Of a stretch of DNA of 64,000 nucleotides, positions 1 to 13,973 are shown one piece after another; position 1 is the first letter of the stretch, and every line of letters starts with the position of its first letter. Made by a program: the position numbers and the translations under genes. The notes under the pieces are model-generated. The model saw only the letters and a program-made list of their open reading frames with translations. It was not told the DNA's origin and did no database searches. The DNA comes from Rhopalosiphum padi (lineage: Eukaryota > Arthropoda > Insecta > Hemiptera > Aphididae), in contig NC_083599.1 in the NCBI RefSeq assembly GCF_020882245.1, positions 4,030,001-4,094,000 of the forward strand, in the 5' to 3' direction.

Positions 1-389
1 ATTATTAACAAAAATTAACAAGTATGGTTGCTAAATAATAAAATTGTTTGAAAGTAAAATCAAATTAATTACTCATAAGTTATTCTAACAGCAATTAAAA
101 ATACATGACCACAATTTTTATTTTAAAATAAAAAAGGAAAATTTGAATTAAAAAATTATGTTTAATGTTAAGGTTTGAAACTTAATACTTTATAAATTAT
201 ACAATATGTATATCATACGTTTGTTTTTTATTAGAAATAAAAAACAATGTTAAGCATAAAACCACATATATTTTTTAGAAATGATTAAAATTAAAATATT
301 GATACTATCCATCCTTCTCTGTTTGACAAATAACATCTGCGCCATGATACGTCTCAAATTTCTCATTACACAAAAACTTAAAAACTGAA
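1..389. other. A+T-rich DNA, nothing recognised
   Basis: No coding frame, RNA gene or clear repeat is visible. The last part (about 300-389) is C/A-biased and may be the 5' continuation of the LINE relic that follows. Confidence 0.6.
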
Positions 390-545
390 ATGGTCTCTAC
401 TCTAGCTAAAAACAACTATAAAGAAATCCTCACCAAATCAATCAACCACACAAATTCACTAGTATCTAAAACTTAACCATGAATTCATCTTAGATAAGCC
501 CTTACGCAGCTTAAAAAGACACTACTGTCGAGATATCTTGAATCC
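390..545 (+). pseudogene. jockey-like LINE, C-terminal ORF tail (decayed)
   Basis: Read in the frame of positions 390-392, this stretch gives a peptide containing LAKNNYKEIL and then HTNSLVS. It continues through three stops into LRxALTQLKKTLLSRYLE. This resembles the end of ORF2 in insect jockey-type non-LTR retrotransposons, which often reads like 'NYKxIL..HPNPLVS..L....LRRLKR.W.RDLL'. The strand is A/C-rich and G-poor, also typical of these elements. The following 50-100 bases (GCCGGAGGGG near 580) would be 3' UTR. Only the tail is visible, as expected for a 5'-truncated LINE copy. The family match is from memory of the protein pattern; a chance C/A-rich segment is the alternative. Confidence 0.45.
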
Positions 546-3500
546 CAACTTGTATATTGTAAATTAACTAAAAAAAACCTAGCCGGAGGGGTTCCACATT
601 GGCCAACCATTTGTATCGCGTTATTCGTGTTGTATTGTTATCTTTATTGAATTGACTTATTGTATATAAATATCAAATATTGTGAATATTCTTTTATTTA
701 AAAAATAAATATATGTTGATGACATTGTAGGATATTTAAACGTATATTACAAGGGTGATCAACGTGAGAAAAAAAAATCATAATTAGAATAGGTAAGTAC
801 ATTTTTATCGCTAATCACTGATATACTATTATAAAACATAGCTACTTCCTACATTATTTTAAAAATTAATATATGAATATTAATGAATATAGGTAAGTAT
901 TAAACGACATATATAAGAATGTGGTAATTGTAAAATAATATAATTGATAAAATTTATGATTTAAAAGTTAGTATAATATTTTTTAGCACATAATCTAACA
1001 ATTTTTTTATTCAACAATTTTAAAACATCACAGAAACTAACGGTATGCATATATAATATGGATATAATTTATCAAAATAATATATGTAGACTAATAATTA
1101 TTATCATAGCATGAACATTGAAAAGCTTTAGATGTAACTCCGAAATTACTAAATATAGAGTACCTCTGATATTATTACTGTTATTAAAATTATAAATTAT
1201 TCTCATCTATCAGTATATTTGTTATGGTTATATATTAAACATAATCAAAAAGGGATACGTTTATTAAAATATTTAAAATAGAATATATTTTGTATTTTAT
1301 TAATATTGTGATAGTGTAGTTACGCTAAAAATTTTAAAAATTTATTCAATTACTACTGACTTGTGTGATAACCACAGCCACGATTAGACTCTAAAATGGA
1401 CCGATAATTAAAGGTTTTTTTTTTTCAAAAAAAATTAATTCATACATATAAATATACTATTATTAAATAAAATTTTCCAATACTTAAGAGTTGAGGATAA
1501 AGATGATGTATTATTAATGCTGAAACAAATATACATAATTTATCGATGAAAAACAATATAGTTTATGAAATTAATCAAAATCTTTGATTAAAAAAGTTAT
1601 TATCATTGTGTATATGTGTCTATGTGTTAATCTGTATTAATTGTATTAATTAAAAAATATATTTTAATTTATTCCTTGTTAACTTTACTGTGGCCATTAA
1701 ATTTAAAATTACAAGTATAATTATTATAAGATAGTTTAAATCATAAAATGTATTATCAATTATATTATGTACAGTTGAGTCTTAAATAAATTATAACTTT
1801 GAGTAAGTTCGATATTCTTATGAATACTATCAATAAATTATTCGATGTTGCATAGTTTGAGGAATTTGACAGGATATTGAAATCTAGGTTTCCCGTATCT
1901 CCTTAGCGTTATAATCAATATTATATTAATATATTATCAATATAATAATATTAATCCATATTATAGTTAATGACATATTCCATGAATACATAAGTATTAC
2001 ATTTAAAATGATATAAATAATCCTTATCAACTGTAATCATCAGTTAATTATACAGTTGTTTGCTCTTACACTGGGAATAATCACAATTAATAATAATATA
2101 TACGGAATTTCGAATTATTTTACAGTAAGAGAAAATCGATTAAGCATATTTATGATGTATGTAAGAAGAATTCATAAGAATATATTGCTAAAAAATATAT
2201 ATAAAATACACACACACACACACATTTATATATATATATTGCTAATATATGTTTATATTTCCCTATATATTATATTATACTAAGAACAATTTACCAAATA
2301 TTTTCTTTGGATCAATAAAGGTAATATGGTACTATAGAATTATGTTAATGTTAGCACGCAGTTTATTATATTACTCAAAAATATTTTAATGTTTACACAA
2401 ATAAAATTTAAATTAAAAATTAACAATAAAAAAGCAAAAATAACTATATATTTTAAAATTAATTAACTTTGACCATTAAGGTTTGGAATTTGTAGTAAAG
2501 CATGTAACGCTTAAACCAGGTTAAATCTGCAGTTAAAAATAGATCAATAAACCTAATATTAAACATTATTAAACATTATACTCTAACACTTAATAAAAAA
2601 TATTGCAATTTTTAAACTTTTTCTTGAAATCATTATTTTAAATTAATACAGTTTTATTGAACTACATAAATATTTTTATTTACAGTGTTCTTCGTAGAAT
2701 TCCACAAATTTTGTTTGATATTCAAGTTTTTCGTAAAAAGAAATTTTAAACTCTAGTAATTTAATGTGTCATTAAATGTTTTGTATTATCCATTATATTA
2801 ACTTTTGAAAGGTTAATTTAGAGAAATAAACTTGTCAACGGTAACACAAACATTTCAATTTATTATAGCACTTATATATGTGTATTATGGAGTTAAAGTT
2901 TGATGGTATTTCATATTTGAGTTAATTGATACAAGTTCAAAGTCAGTTAAAATCATATTACCGTAACTGAAACTTTGACATCCCAAAATATTATCCTGTA
3001 TTTTATAAGTTCTAACAAATCCCTTCCAACATATTATGCGATAATGACGAAAACTGTTAAATTATATTTGGTTGGTCCGTGAATAACATCGTAAGAAAAT
3101 AATAACCTATTTTAATAAAAATGCAAATATAATCTTTTACGCAATAAGGGTCGCAAATAATAAATGTCGGTTTATCAGACCCTTTATCGGTCTTTCGTAG
3201 TTCAAACACGCATAAATAAATAGTTCGCAATTGTCATTTCCTGCAAAATATTTAATTATAATCGCGATTATTATAAGATTGATTGCACCATGTGACAAGT
3301 AAGGGATTTTGAGGTATAATGTATTAAGACTTAGTGGGTTTTTATGCACATTGTTCAAATAGCAATTAATAAACAGAAGGAGGGAAGCTATCAATCATAT
3401 ATTTATTTATTTTTTTTGTTTTGTGATATGAAAATTGTTTACATTGCTTAGGAAATGCATATGGTTCCTTGTAAATATATTATTCACGCTGTCCCATACA

Positions 3501-3904
3501 TCATTTAATACTTAAAAGCTGTTTCACGCAAAAGTAATTGATGTGAATAATAATTATTTTTATAATTGCATCTCTCATATTACGTATGCGTAATTTAATG
3601 TGACCTAACCTAACATTTATTTCATAATTATGTGTACTTACAGGGTACAGTGTATAAAACATTATATTTTAATGAAGACCTTCGATCGTATTTACATAGG
3701 TAAGGTCGCAGGAAATTTGATAAATAAAAAATGCTCCAAATATAATATTACAATTGTTACTACCGTTATAATACATAAATTTCATATTCATATTGGTGTG
3801 ATGATGATACACTGAAATTCATTGATCGTCATGAATAATCATGACTAGAATAAAATAAAAATGACATCACTGTACCGTTAATTAATGTCCTCAAACTACG
3901 TAGT
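546..3904. other. A+T-rich intergenic DNA
   Basis: This stretch has no coding signal. Short open frames on both strands have low-complexity composition (I, Y, N, K) and look like chance. One CA/TA microsatellite (2209-2256) is listed separately. The phrase CTAGGTTTCCCG..TATCTCCTTAG near 1885-1905 has a looser counterpart near 9115-9160, perhaps two remnants of one repeat. Confidence 0.6.
2209..2256. repeat. (CA)n-(TA)n compound microsatellite
   Basis: A run of CA units passes into TATATATATATT. It is a simple repeat with no further signal. Confidence 0.85.
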
Positions 3905-4760
3905 GATTTTTATAAGAAAAAAAGCTAGCTCGCTATTCGTCCGCTCATCTCGCAAATAAGATGACACGCGGAGTTCGAACGTAGCGAGAAAAAATAAATA
4001 CGAAAACGTTTTCGAAAATAACATTCACGCGTCCCCCCGAAGAGAATACCGACCTTTTGGCGTTTTCGTCATACTCCCGTCAGACAATAAAAAAAAAAAA
4101 AAATAATAATAATAATAATAGTAAAAAAAAATCAAAATAACTTTGTGCAAAGGGAGGAACCGTGGAAGAACCGTGTCGTCTCGTAGTCGTCGACGCCACC
4201 GCGCCGGAAGCGTGTCACATAATAATATACGACGACGTCGTAGTCGAGCATTCGACGCGAATATATGCGTGCACATAGGGAGTGTCAGCGTCAAGATTAA
4301 TGTTATACATCGCCGTCGGCGGATAAACGGTCAATATGGGGTGTCGAATGGGGAGAGCGAAACCCCGAGATGACTAGGTGATGACAAATCGAGGCCGTGG
4401 GTCGTGGGGCTCCGAACACTGTATCGCGTCGTCGTCAACGAGTCTGTCAACCGTCGTTCGCCGCCGTCGCAGACTCGTTTCATGTTTTATATTATATACA
4501 CCTATATTATATACACCTATATTAAACGTACACATTGGAATGTACCGAGATTTCAATTAAGATATAGTTGCGTGTTGCTCTTGAAGTTTCCGTAAAATAT
4601 GTGCGTCGCATATAGATGGAAAAACACTATATACTATTATACACCTATCTAAAACATACGTATAATGTTTCCTCCGCTTGTGCGCTCACGAATCGTCGTT
4701 GTTGTGTGTGTATGTGTGAGCAGTATTCGCGCGTCTTGTAAAAAAAAAAAAAAAAAAAAC
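3905..4760. other. CpG- and G+C-rich island 1
   Basis: Composition changes abruptly from A+T-rich to CpG-rich (CGTCGTAGTCGTCGACGCC, CGCCGTCGGCGG). Overlapping open frames appear on both strands simply because stop codons become rarer. These frames are arginine-rich and overlap each other, so they are not believable proteins. Poly-A runs of 14-19 bases sit at about 4089 and 4740. In a methylated, CpG-depleted insect genome such islands often mark promoters or 5' exons. I see no convincing initiator plus splice donor here. Confidence 0.45.
4488..4525. repeat. short tandem duplication
   Basis: The word TATATTATATACACC occurs twice in direct succession with a partial third unit. It lies inside island 1. 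Confidence 0.8.
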
Positions 4761-5677
4761 CAGCGCGTAACGTATAAAAAGCAAGCCGTACAGGATATTA
4801 TTATAATACATTCGTTAGCGATTCTCGAGAATTTGTATAATACATTTTTACAATTTTTAAAATATATCATACTGCAGGTTAGGCTATTATGATTCCTACA
4901 TACTTAAAATAATAATAAATATAAAAATTGTAATTATTTGTTTTACATACCATCATAACATGCATCTTTATTGGTTACTCGACCAAGTGGCCAAAAACAA
5001 AACTGTACAGTTGTACTATTTGATAGATTATTAGTATCGTTTTGAACTACTGTAATTTGTAGTCCTTGAAGTCCAGAAGTATGACAATAACCCAATATAT
5101 TTTATTCTGAAATTAAAAAAAAAAAATAGATGAGTTATTACTTACCTACTAGAAATATAGTAATAATAATTATGATTAAACTCAAAACAAAAATTATAAA
5201 ATTATAGGCACCTATTCAGTAAAGGGCAAAAATATATATTATATGCATCTAAATTATAATGTACATTTTTAATATTTATAGAAACTTGATTTTTACAACA
5301 GTAATTTTTTTCTTAAAAACAACTAATTGATCAGAAATAAATTGATTTTAGGAATTAGGTAGGTACTAAATATCATATTTGTATATCTTTGTACCAGAAG
5401 TAACTATAGGCATTAAACATTCTAAATAAGTGTAATTTTTAAATTTTTAATATATATTTTTTGACCATCTTAAAAAAATAGGTATTTACTTTGTTTCAGT
5501 GTTGCAAAAATAATGAGTTAGATATTGCTACTCTAGTTTTTCTAATTTCCTTATCATATAGAAATAAGCTTACAAATAATAGTATATTAGTATATGAATC
5601 AGATAGGAATAATTAGGTACGCATATTTTCTAGTTAAAATGTGTATTATTTATATTATTATTAAGCGACTTGTCATT

Positions 5678-5721
<44 letters not shown>

Positions 5722-5969
5722 AGTGAAATATTATAGAAATAAAATGTACCTACCTATAATTTATAATATTAGGTAGTAAAACAGAATGCATTTTTATAAT
5801 GGGATGTTTTTAGAATAAAATTTGAATAGGTATATAATAATCAATATAAAAAAATCATAACTAAATAACAATAAATCACAATCATTGTTAAAAAAAAAAA
5901 ACTTAAAACTCAATCAATGGTCAATACACATTTAAGTTGTCATCAGTCGAGTTATTAGTATAGCTAAAG
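4761..5969. other. A+T-rich DNA before the mariner relic
   Basis: No gene is visible. The last 40-60 bases (GTCGAGTTATTAGTATAGC) may belong to the mariner copy. A dinucleotide array at 5680-5721 is listed separately. Confidence 0.55.
5680..5721. repeat. (AT)n microsatellite
   Basis: About 20 AT units are interrupted by a single G near position 5711. Confidence 0.9.
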
Positions 5970-6125
5970 TGGACAACATTTGACAGCGTGGAAGAAATTA
6001 AAGCCAAAGCGAAGGAAGTTTTCAACAAGCTGACAGAAGCATATTTTCTACACTATTTTGATTTGTGAAAAATTCAAATGGAGCGCTGTAGAGATCGTCA
6101 AGGAGAATACATGAAAGACGATTAA
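5970..6125 (+). pseudogene. mariner-family transposase, C-terminal remnant
   Basis: A single frame of 52 codons reads WTTFDSVEEIKAKAKEVFNK at its start and ends RCRDRQGEYMKDD followed by TAA, with one internal TGA at codon 33. The pattern FxSVxEIKxxxKxxxxxL....F......W..RC...QGEYFEGD is the C-terminal end of mariner transposases (Tc1/mariner superfamily, cut-and-paste DDD nuclease), also known from the SETMAR fusion. The catalytic domain is missing, so this is an inactive 3' fragment. About 60 bases downstream the text CCACACCTCGTG resembles a mariner terminus. No intact left end was found. Similarity was judged by eye; the spacing of conserved residues makes it likely. Confidence 0.7.
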
Positions 6126-9100
6126 CTTTCTGATGTAATTAATCAATAAAATGTTTTCAATCATAAGTCTGATTATTTAATTGCCACACCTCGTGTTGTA
6201 CAGAGAACATTAATATATTAAATAATAATACATTATGAAATAACAAAGATAAATAAATGCTCAACAACTTAAAATGTATACAGTTTAACTTGTTTATACA
6301 TTCATGTTATGCATATACTTATATACAATATACATAATATATATGTAATTCAAAAATAGGTAAAATTAGATTCAGAATATGAATTTAGGATTTAAAATTA
6401 GAAAAAAATTGTCTATGATCCCAAATCTACCATATCATACATGTTTTGAAAATTAACTACAGCTGTTGACTGTTGTTGATAAACATCACATTAGTAGTTT
6501 TAAAATTTGTAATAATACTAAAATTAAGTTAAGAACATTTTGTGTATAGAGTATAAAAAAATAAATATTACAGTAAAACAAATTACACTTAAATTCAAAG
6601 ATAAAATAACAGTTAATTATAACAAACAACTGATAAGAAGGGTTTGTGATGATTTTAATTTATCACCGATAAGACAAATGATATACGTATATGGGATTTT
6701 TACCATGTAATATTATCATAAGACCAATGATTTTAAATATCCAGTTTTTAAATCATTGTTACGAGTATAATACATAAATATTAAAATGTCCCCGTTTTAC
6801 CGCATGACCCCATTATGTCCCACGTTCCCCTATAATTGAGTTTAAAAAAAAATGACATCTGTAGTTGTATATAATGTATTATATACATACAACTATGATA
6901 CAAGTGTAATCAAATGGTTTTATGTATAACATCTATATTTTTTTCACAATTTAAAGTAGTTGTATGAATTGAAAAATATTGCTTTTTATTTGTATAAATG
7001 TACTATATGTGAATAACAAAAAAAAACAGCTTTCAAGATGTCCCTCAACTGTCTCTCACTTGTATACAATAAACATATTACACTGCAAAACATATATAAT
7101 ATGATCGAATTCGTCTTCTATTTGCGAGGTCTTTTTAAATCTCGCAAAAATACATATAACACGAAATGTTATCCATTTTCAAATCTATGTACAGATGTGC
7201 GTACTGATATATTATAGTATAAGTAATAGTGTCGTCCAATAGACAATGTCCGTATAGTGAGCCAATACAATATAAATAACGCTAAATCGATCAACTCTAA
7301 AATCTACCTTATTTAATATAATATTATACACACATTATGCATATAAATTGTACAAACAATATTATAACCTATATTATTTGATCGTTATTAAAGTTTATTA
7401 ATATATTTCGTTACCGTAAAAATGGATTGAAATATTCACAAAAAAGACCAAGCTTGATATTATTATAATACGAATATAATATATATTATGATGATGTGAC
7501 TTGTATAAGTTCTGTGATTTTGTAATTCAAAATATATGTGAACCCATTTCATAATCATTAATTTTATTAAGTTACAACATATTTTTACGTTTATAAAATT
7601 ATATTAAAGTTTTCAATTTTACGAAACAGAGAAAAGAATAAAAATATATTCAAATAAATAATTCAATGATTCAGAAAAACATATTTTTTGAAAATTTGAT
7701 GGAATCCGCGGTTGTTGAGTCAGTTAAACTAAACTAGTTAAATTAATTTCTGTGTTATTTTTATAAATTGTACTAAAAATATACATGTATTAAGCTTCTA
7801 GTATTAAAATAAGTAATTCAATTTTTTTTCTTATGTACAAACAATTGATAATTCACATTTATTTTATAATTGTGTATTTGGAAGTGTTTAAATATAAATG
7901 TCGATTTAAATATTTTACAAGATGATTCTATTTTACTATAATAAAAAATGTTACACAAAATAAAAAATATAAATTATGTACTATATTTCAAATATATAAA
8001 ATAATTGACTTTGTACGTTTTATTTAATGACTAAGACAAGGCGGTAGAAACACAATGCATGTTAACGTAATTGAGAATACTTAATAAAATATAATTTACC
8101 ATTTTAATGAATAATTAAACCGTGGGTATTGCAATAAAGTGAGCAGATAAATTAATACCACGTAATGTAGTAGTTCACATCAGACATCCTTGTTAAAATT
8201 ACTTAGTTTTGTTTTACGACAACGTTTATATAATCTATATGCTCAAAGTATGTATACCCACATTATTGAATGCCTGTAAACAATAATTCACTTTTAAAAA
8301 TTAGTTTTAGCTTACTCGGATACGTTTAATTCGTATAATATAAAACTATTGTAGAGACCAATGTAACCTATACAGTTTTAAATAAAGTTTAGGCTGTGGG
8401 TATTATATAGACATGGCTGAGGTTAAAATTAATCATATGTTTACAAGGATAAAATAAAATATACTTAAAGTTAAATACTTTAACTCGATCATTAATGAAA
8501 ACATTATAATTCGTAATAGATTCTCATAGTTTCAAATAATATTATATATATATAATAGTAAAAAGTGACGAATTTCGTACTCAAAAAGTAATCGTAGTAA
8601 TAGGCCATGGCTCTAAAATTTGTACTAATCATTCATAATATTATTTTGAATTCTATTATACTTTTTCTGTCGTCATCATTTTTAATCTACTTGGAAATGT
8701 GCAATGATGGAAATTATTTGAAACTAAATTGGTTTCTGAAAAAAAAAATTACCTAATTTACTATTAAAGTTTACGTATAATACTTTTTTACTAAGTGATA
8801 ATTATTAAATTATTTCATTGCCAACGTGTATCGGTATCGATGAAATCTGTTTATTTAATTTTTAATTTTGTGCCAATGAAAAAATGTATATATGTTCTAT
8901 TATATAGCATACAATTGGTTTTTTATTTTCTATAGGTAACGAGATAAAATATTGTAAGAATAATTTTTATCACTCGATAATGCTGTAATAAAATATACAG
9001 TAGGTACAAAAAAAATGTCACTACACATTGTAGGTGTACAATATAGATGGTTTTTTTCATGAATGAATGTATTCTTTTTTCCAAGAAATGAACGACGCCA

Positions 9101-12035
9101 AGAATGTAAAAATGTCTAGGTATATTTCCCGAGGGAAAACATTCATATCTCCTTAGTACTGGAAATAGTACCGGACACAATGGACTCAGCTATCATTCGT
9201 TTTCATGTGAATTCCTCTTCCGTGGGGAATAAAAACAAATCGAAATTTTAGGTTCCTGCCTAATAAACGAACGATAAAATATACTATATCACGGAGAGTT
9301 GACTGAAAGTGTTTATTGATACAATTGTATCATAATGATACTTACATATTAAATTGGTCGTTCTGAGGAAAATAAATAATTATTATGTTTACAAATATTA
9401 CAATAGGTAATTATAATTAATTAACAAATTTGTTATACCCATTATAGCTCTATTTAAAATTTGAATTTACTAAATACGATTGGTGGACATAGATATATTT
9501 GCTGAATGAAATTGTAATCAACTGATTTTTGTAAAATATACTTACTCCATTCAAATTGCTCTTATATATTTTAATTATTAAGTATATGACATCTATTTAG
9601 ATTTTAGACTATAATTTTAAATTGTAATATAAATATATGTCTCGCTCAATTAAAATACATTTTATTTTATCCAGAGTCGTATGTACACATATCTTGTTGG
9701 ATGTGTTAAGTTAGTTGACATTGAAATTCATAATAAAATATATGGATAACAAAAATATTGATTATATCAATCATATTATCAAATAAATAAAGGAATTTTG
9801 CATTGACTTGAATTAGCATTTTTTTTGATACTTAATACTTAAAAAGAGATTTTAACTTTTATTTACATATTATACATAATATTATGTTTATGATATATTA
9901 TTTAAATATTATGTTTCATTCATCATTTTAAAATTCTAATTCGATAAATTGTATATAATTATATCAAACAAAATATTACGTAGGTATAATATCATAATAA
10001 CATAATGTATTTATGCGTACATCTGCCTCTAAAATATAAAATAAAATTTAATATTAATATATTATTGTGTATTTTATATAATATTAAAATATTTCAATCT
10101 CATATAGGTACAAGAAGAAAAATGTAGTTTGTTGTGAATTTTATCAACTATACCTAACTAAGATTTTTTTAACTAATCATGTAATTATTAATAATTTATA
10201 CTAGTTAAATACGTTATTTGTAATTTAATTTATTTAAGATAAGGTTTTTTTTAAATATATTAAGTAATTCTTATATTTTTCTCACAATATTGCATAACGT
10301 TGAATAAGAGAAATACTATATTTTGGAGCAAATGCGACGTATAAAAAATATTACTGCTAACATACATTTTAAACAAATTCGTATTATACATTCCAAACTA
10401 TTAGGTTTTCCAATTCAAGCAATATATAACTACATTTAACAACACAATATATTATCATTATTTTCATGCGATTGTCTCAAAATATATTTTTTTGAAAAGT
10501 TATAATGAAAAAACGATATCTACTAAAAAATATTTACTTGATATTGTTATTTGATAACAAATTGTTAATTTATTTTTTATTATAATAAATTATTATTTAT
10601 CCATTTAACAATAATATATAATACCTCTATTTGTTAATATAATAATAATTTTCAAATTAATTTTTATTTTTGCAGATAATTTTAGACCTGTATTTTATAT
10701 TTTTTTTCTAAACAATTCAAATACCTAATTGTATTAAATATCTGTGCAGTTTACATTTGATGAATTTTAAGCTGGTATAAATACACGGGCATTCAATTGT
10801 ACAACAGTACCGTGCATAATTACATAGTAATTAATAATATTGATATTTATAACAATTATTTAGCAAGTTATTGTTGTATTAAAATATTAAGTCGTATATT
10901 AAATAAAACTGAAATATACTCTTAACTAAAATGTACCCATGTAAATAATTGAATCAAACCAAATTATTATAAATATTTAGCACTGTTTAAAAAAAACCTA
11001 TGTACTGTTTGTTATATATGATATTTTGAATGAGTACAGTGAATATGGTGTACGGTGTACATGTTTAAGTCGTAAAACAAATATTAAACACGTTGTCAAG
11101 TAAATTAAAACCATTAAAACAATTTTCGTTTTCATATTTCATTTTGTTATTGGAAAATTAATTAAGTAAAGCTTATATAAAAGTAAACTAAAATCTTAAA
11201 AGTAAATAAGAGATGAGGACTATATTAAATTTAATTCGAAACAGGAAAGAAAGATATGTAAGGATATTCATTATGGCACAAGGGACCAATTCAATGAGCC
11301 CCGGAATATAGTCTTTTGGATAAGCGCAGAAAAAGACAATTATGGAAGTTACTTGACATTATTATTATTATTTTAGGCGTATTCTTCTAGATTTATATTA
11401 TATTCTTTGTGCTGCGTTTTCCGGAGACGTATAAAGTTGATAATTTTTTTTTTAAGCAACTTACATTTCGTATTGTATGATAATACTTATCCCGAGACGT
11501 ATCGGCAAATACCTGCAATAGGTAAGACATAGTTATTTTCGACGTCTGAACTGAATTATTTGTCGACTATAATACGTCTACACACTCTATACATCGTAAG
11601 TAGAATCATTATTTGAACAAAGCTTTCGTCTACGTTAAGGTTTTTAACGATACAATGTTGTCAATATTAAATATACTTCGGTCGTTGAAGAGCGTATTGT
11701 TCAAAATAGGTACTATTAACTACGTATCTACGTTTCACGGTTTTAAAACATATTTCAAGTCCGGGTGGTCTGTCAATCATCATGACGAGTTTTGTTGCGA
11801 TTGTTCTCGTTACTTACCAACATTGATTATTAAAATATTTTTTGTTTTTTTTAAGCGAACAATATATTTTTGTAGATATAAATTTAATAGAAAAATAAAA
11901 CAAGAAAAAACCAATTATAAATAATAATATTGTTAACAAAACGTAGTAAAATGTTTATAATTATACTGTAATTGAGCGTTACAACACTATCCCTATTGGG
12001 ACTCGAGTACCTGTCACATAGAAAGTTAAATAATA
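6126..12035. other. long A+T-rich gene desert
   Basis: About 6 kb with no convincing coding frame on either strand. Content is A+T-rich unique-looking DNA, scattered poly-A/T tracts, and a triplicated C-rich motif at 6786-6831. Slightly more complex text lies at 9060-9240 and 11270-11560 (for example GGGACCAATTCAATGAGCCC), without a recognisable identity. The open frame at 11613-11924 is rich in F, K and N and has no motif. Confidence 0.6.
6786..6831. repeat. triplicated C-rich short motif
   Basis: Three imperfect units follow each other: ATGTCCCCGTTTTACCGC, ATGACCCCATT and ATGTCCCACGTTCCCCT. It may be the terminus of an unidentified element. A structurally similar triplet occurs at 30987-31033. 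Confidence 0.5.
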
Positions 12036-12252
12036 AGGTTATAAATTGCATAGAATTCGCGTTGGAGTTGCCGCACGAGATTGTGCATCTCAATACCTTA
12101 TAGTTTTCGTAATATTGGAATTGCCCATCGATGTCGGGACGAAAAACCGAAACGAAAAAAATAAATTAATAAATAGACCTTATAAAAACTCGTACATCGG
12201 CGATAAAAATGTTTCTTCGCGGTAAGTTGGGGGGACAAAGACGAGCAAAAGT
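12036..12252. repeat. diverged direct duplication, copy A
   Basis: In order, this block shares with 13322-13573: AGGTTA; GGAGTT; TGCATCTCAATxCC; GATGTCGGGxCGAA followed by GAAACG; and a CG-containing tail ending ACxxAGACGAGC. Intervals are similar but not identical. It lies about 1.3 kb upstream of copy B. Confidence 0.6.
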
Positions 12253-13321
12253 AACTATAATACTCATAATTAGTACTCGGAAGTTGATGACATTAAAAAC
12301 ATTAAAAAATGACCTAAAATAATTACAAATATTTGTTTTAAATTAATAAAAATATATTTTTTTTAAATTATACTATACCTACTCCCTCCGCTATACTAAT
12401 ACTTTTTATGTAGGTACAACCAAAAAAACAAAACTATAGTCACTATGCTCCCATGAATAGAATTTTAATAAATGGTAACTCCAATAAAAATATTGATTTT
12501 TTTTGATTCACCAAGCAAGCTAAAAAACGTTCTTAGTAATCAGTTATAATTTTCTACTTATTGTAATCATATGTTGAACATTTGTTGTTTCGATTATATT
12601 TCAATTTATTATTTACTTAATCGAGATTATTATTTACATTTATTACTTTATATTATTCTGTATTTACTTCTATATTCTGTACTCTTTGCCCTAAAGGGCG
12701 TTATTATTATTTATTGTAAATTTTCCTCTTTACAAATAAATAAATTATTATTTATTATAAAATTCTATATACATTTATCAACGCTTACAAATTACTCAAA
12801 ATATGGCAAAAAAATGACAAAAAATTTCCTTAAAAATTAAATAAAAAAATTAAAAATATAGTTGACGTAGACGGACATTAACCGACGTTTTAATTTTAAG
12901 CATTTCGAAAATAGTACGAAAAAATAATAAAATGTAGGTACAATAATATTCACTACAACACGACAACGACGACTGTAATCGGTGAGATGAAATTGGATAG
13001 GTACTAATCTTAGTCCGTGGTAATTTCAAAGTTTTAAGTAAGTTATCGGCATAATGGTCGACAAGAAACAATAAGAAGTAAACTAATGTGAAATCAGTAA
13101 AAATGACTAAAAATGTGGGAAAATGACCTAAAAATGTCAAAAAATGACTTAAAAAATAAAAAATACCAAAAATGCAAAAAAAAATTTAGTTGGGCAGATT
13201 CACATGCTAATGAAACACACTTGTGGCCAGGAAAGCATCGTCGAAAAAGTTCCAAAAAAAAAATACAAAATGCATCAACTTTCGAGCCTTACTCATATAT
13301 GTTACAAGACTTCGGGTTTAT
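12253..13321. other. spacer between duplication copies, with AAAAATGAC-type repeats
   Basis: The words AAAAATGAC, AAAATGACC and AAAATGTC recur near 12305, 12805-12825 and 13095-13150. Such A-rich subterminal repeats are seen in hAT-like elements elsewhere in this window. The word ATCTTAGTCCGTGG at 13007-13020 is shared with a MITE palindrome at 22832-22886. The open frames crossing this stretch (12850-13140 minus, 13113-13352 plus) look like translated repeat. An eroded nonautonomous DNA transposon is the likeliest explanation, but its ends could not be fixed. Confidence 0.4.
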
Positions 13322-13573
13322 AGGTTACAATACTACGTCGGAGTTACTATAGTCCGGTAGTGCATCTCAATGCCTATATTATACTTCTATTTTATACTTT
13401 CCGTTAAACGTATAAGAACTCGGATCATTACTATTTCGATGATGTCGGGGCGAAGATTCGAAACGGAAACAAAAAATAAATATATCATATTATTATTACT
13501 ATAATAGGAACCCAAACGTTGTCGACAAGAGTGTTTCGTCCTCGTAAACGGAGACAGAGACGAGCGACTCGCC
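13322..13573. repeat. diverged direct duplication, copy B
   Basis: Partner of 12036-12252 (see that entry for shared blocks). Copy B is more G+C-rich and runs straight into the large CpG island, so the duplicated sequence may be part of a promoter-proximal region. The core word ATGCATCTCAATAC also appears near 55747. Confidence 0.6.
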
Positions 13574-13790
13574 CGGTGTGTAGTAGTTAGGTACAAGACG
13601 TCTTGTTCGCGGTCGGCAGCGGATAGGACATACGTCGCGCGAGCTGATTGAATTCGTTTGATTATTATTTGATAATATAATTTAATACACCGCGTACTCG
13701 CTCGTATTATACATTCGGTACGTCGTGCTATATATTTTATGATATAACCTGATCGTATATAGGTACCTACGACGTACCCATATTATGTCG

Positions 13791-13839
<49 letters not shown>

Positions 13840-13850
13840 TTGTGTGTATG
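13791..13850. repeat. (TA)n-(TG)n compound microsatellite
   Basis: About eleven TA units are followed by about eighteen TG units with one interruption. It lies inside island 2. Confidence 0.9.
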
Positions 13851-13973
13851 TGCGGCAGTCATACTGATTACGAGCGTAACTGCGGCGCTGTGGCGTTATT
13901 GAATTATCCGCTTATTCGTCTACCACTTACTCGTTGACTGTCAATTTATGGTGCTAATTTACGTTAAACGAAT

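Noticed and set aside
4025..4892. Several arginine-rich frames on both strands
   Set aside because: They overlap each other in opposite strands, follow CG-trinucleotide-rich text and homopolymers, and have no motif.
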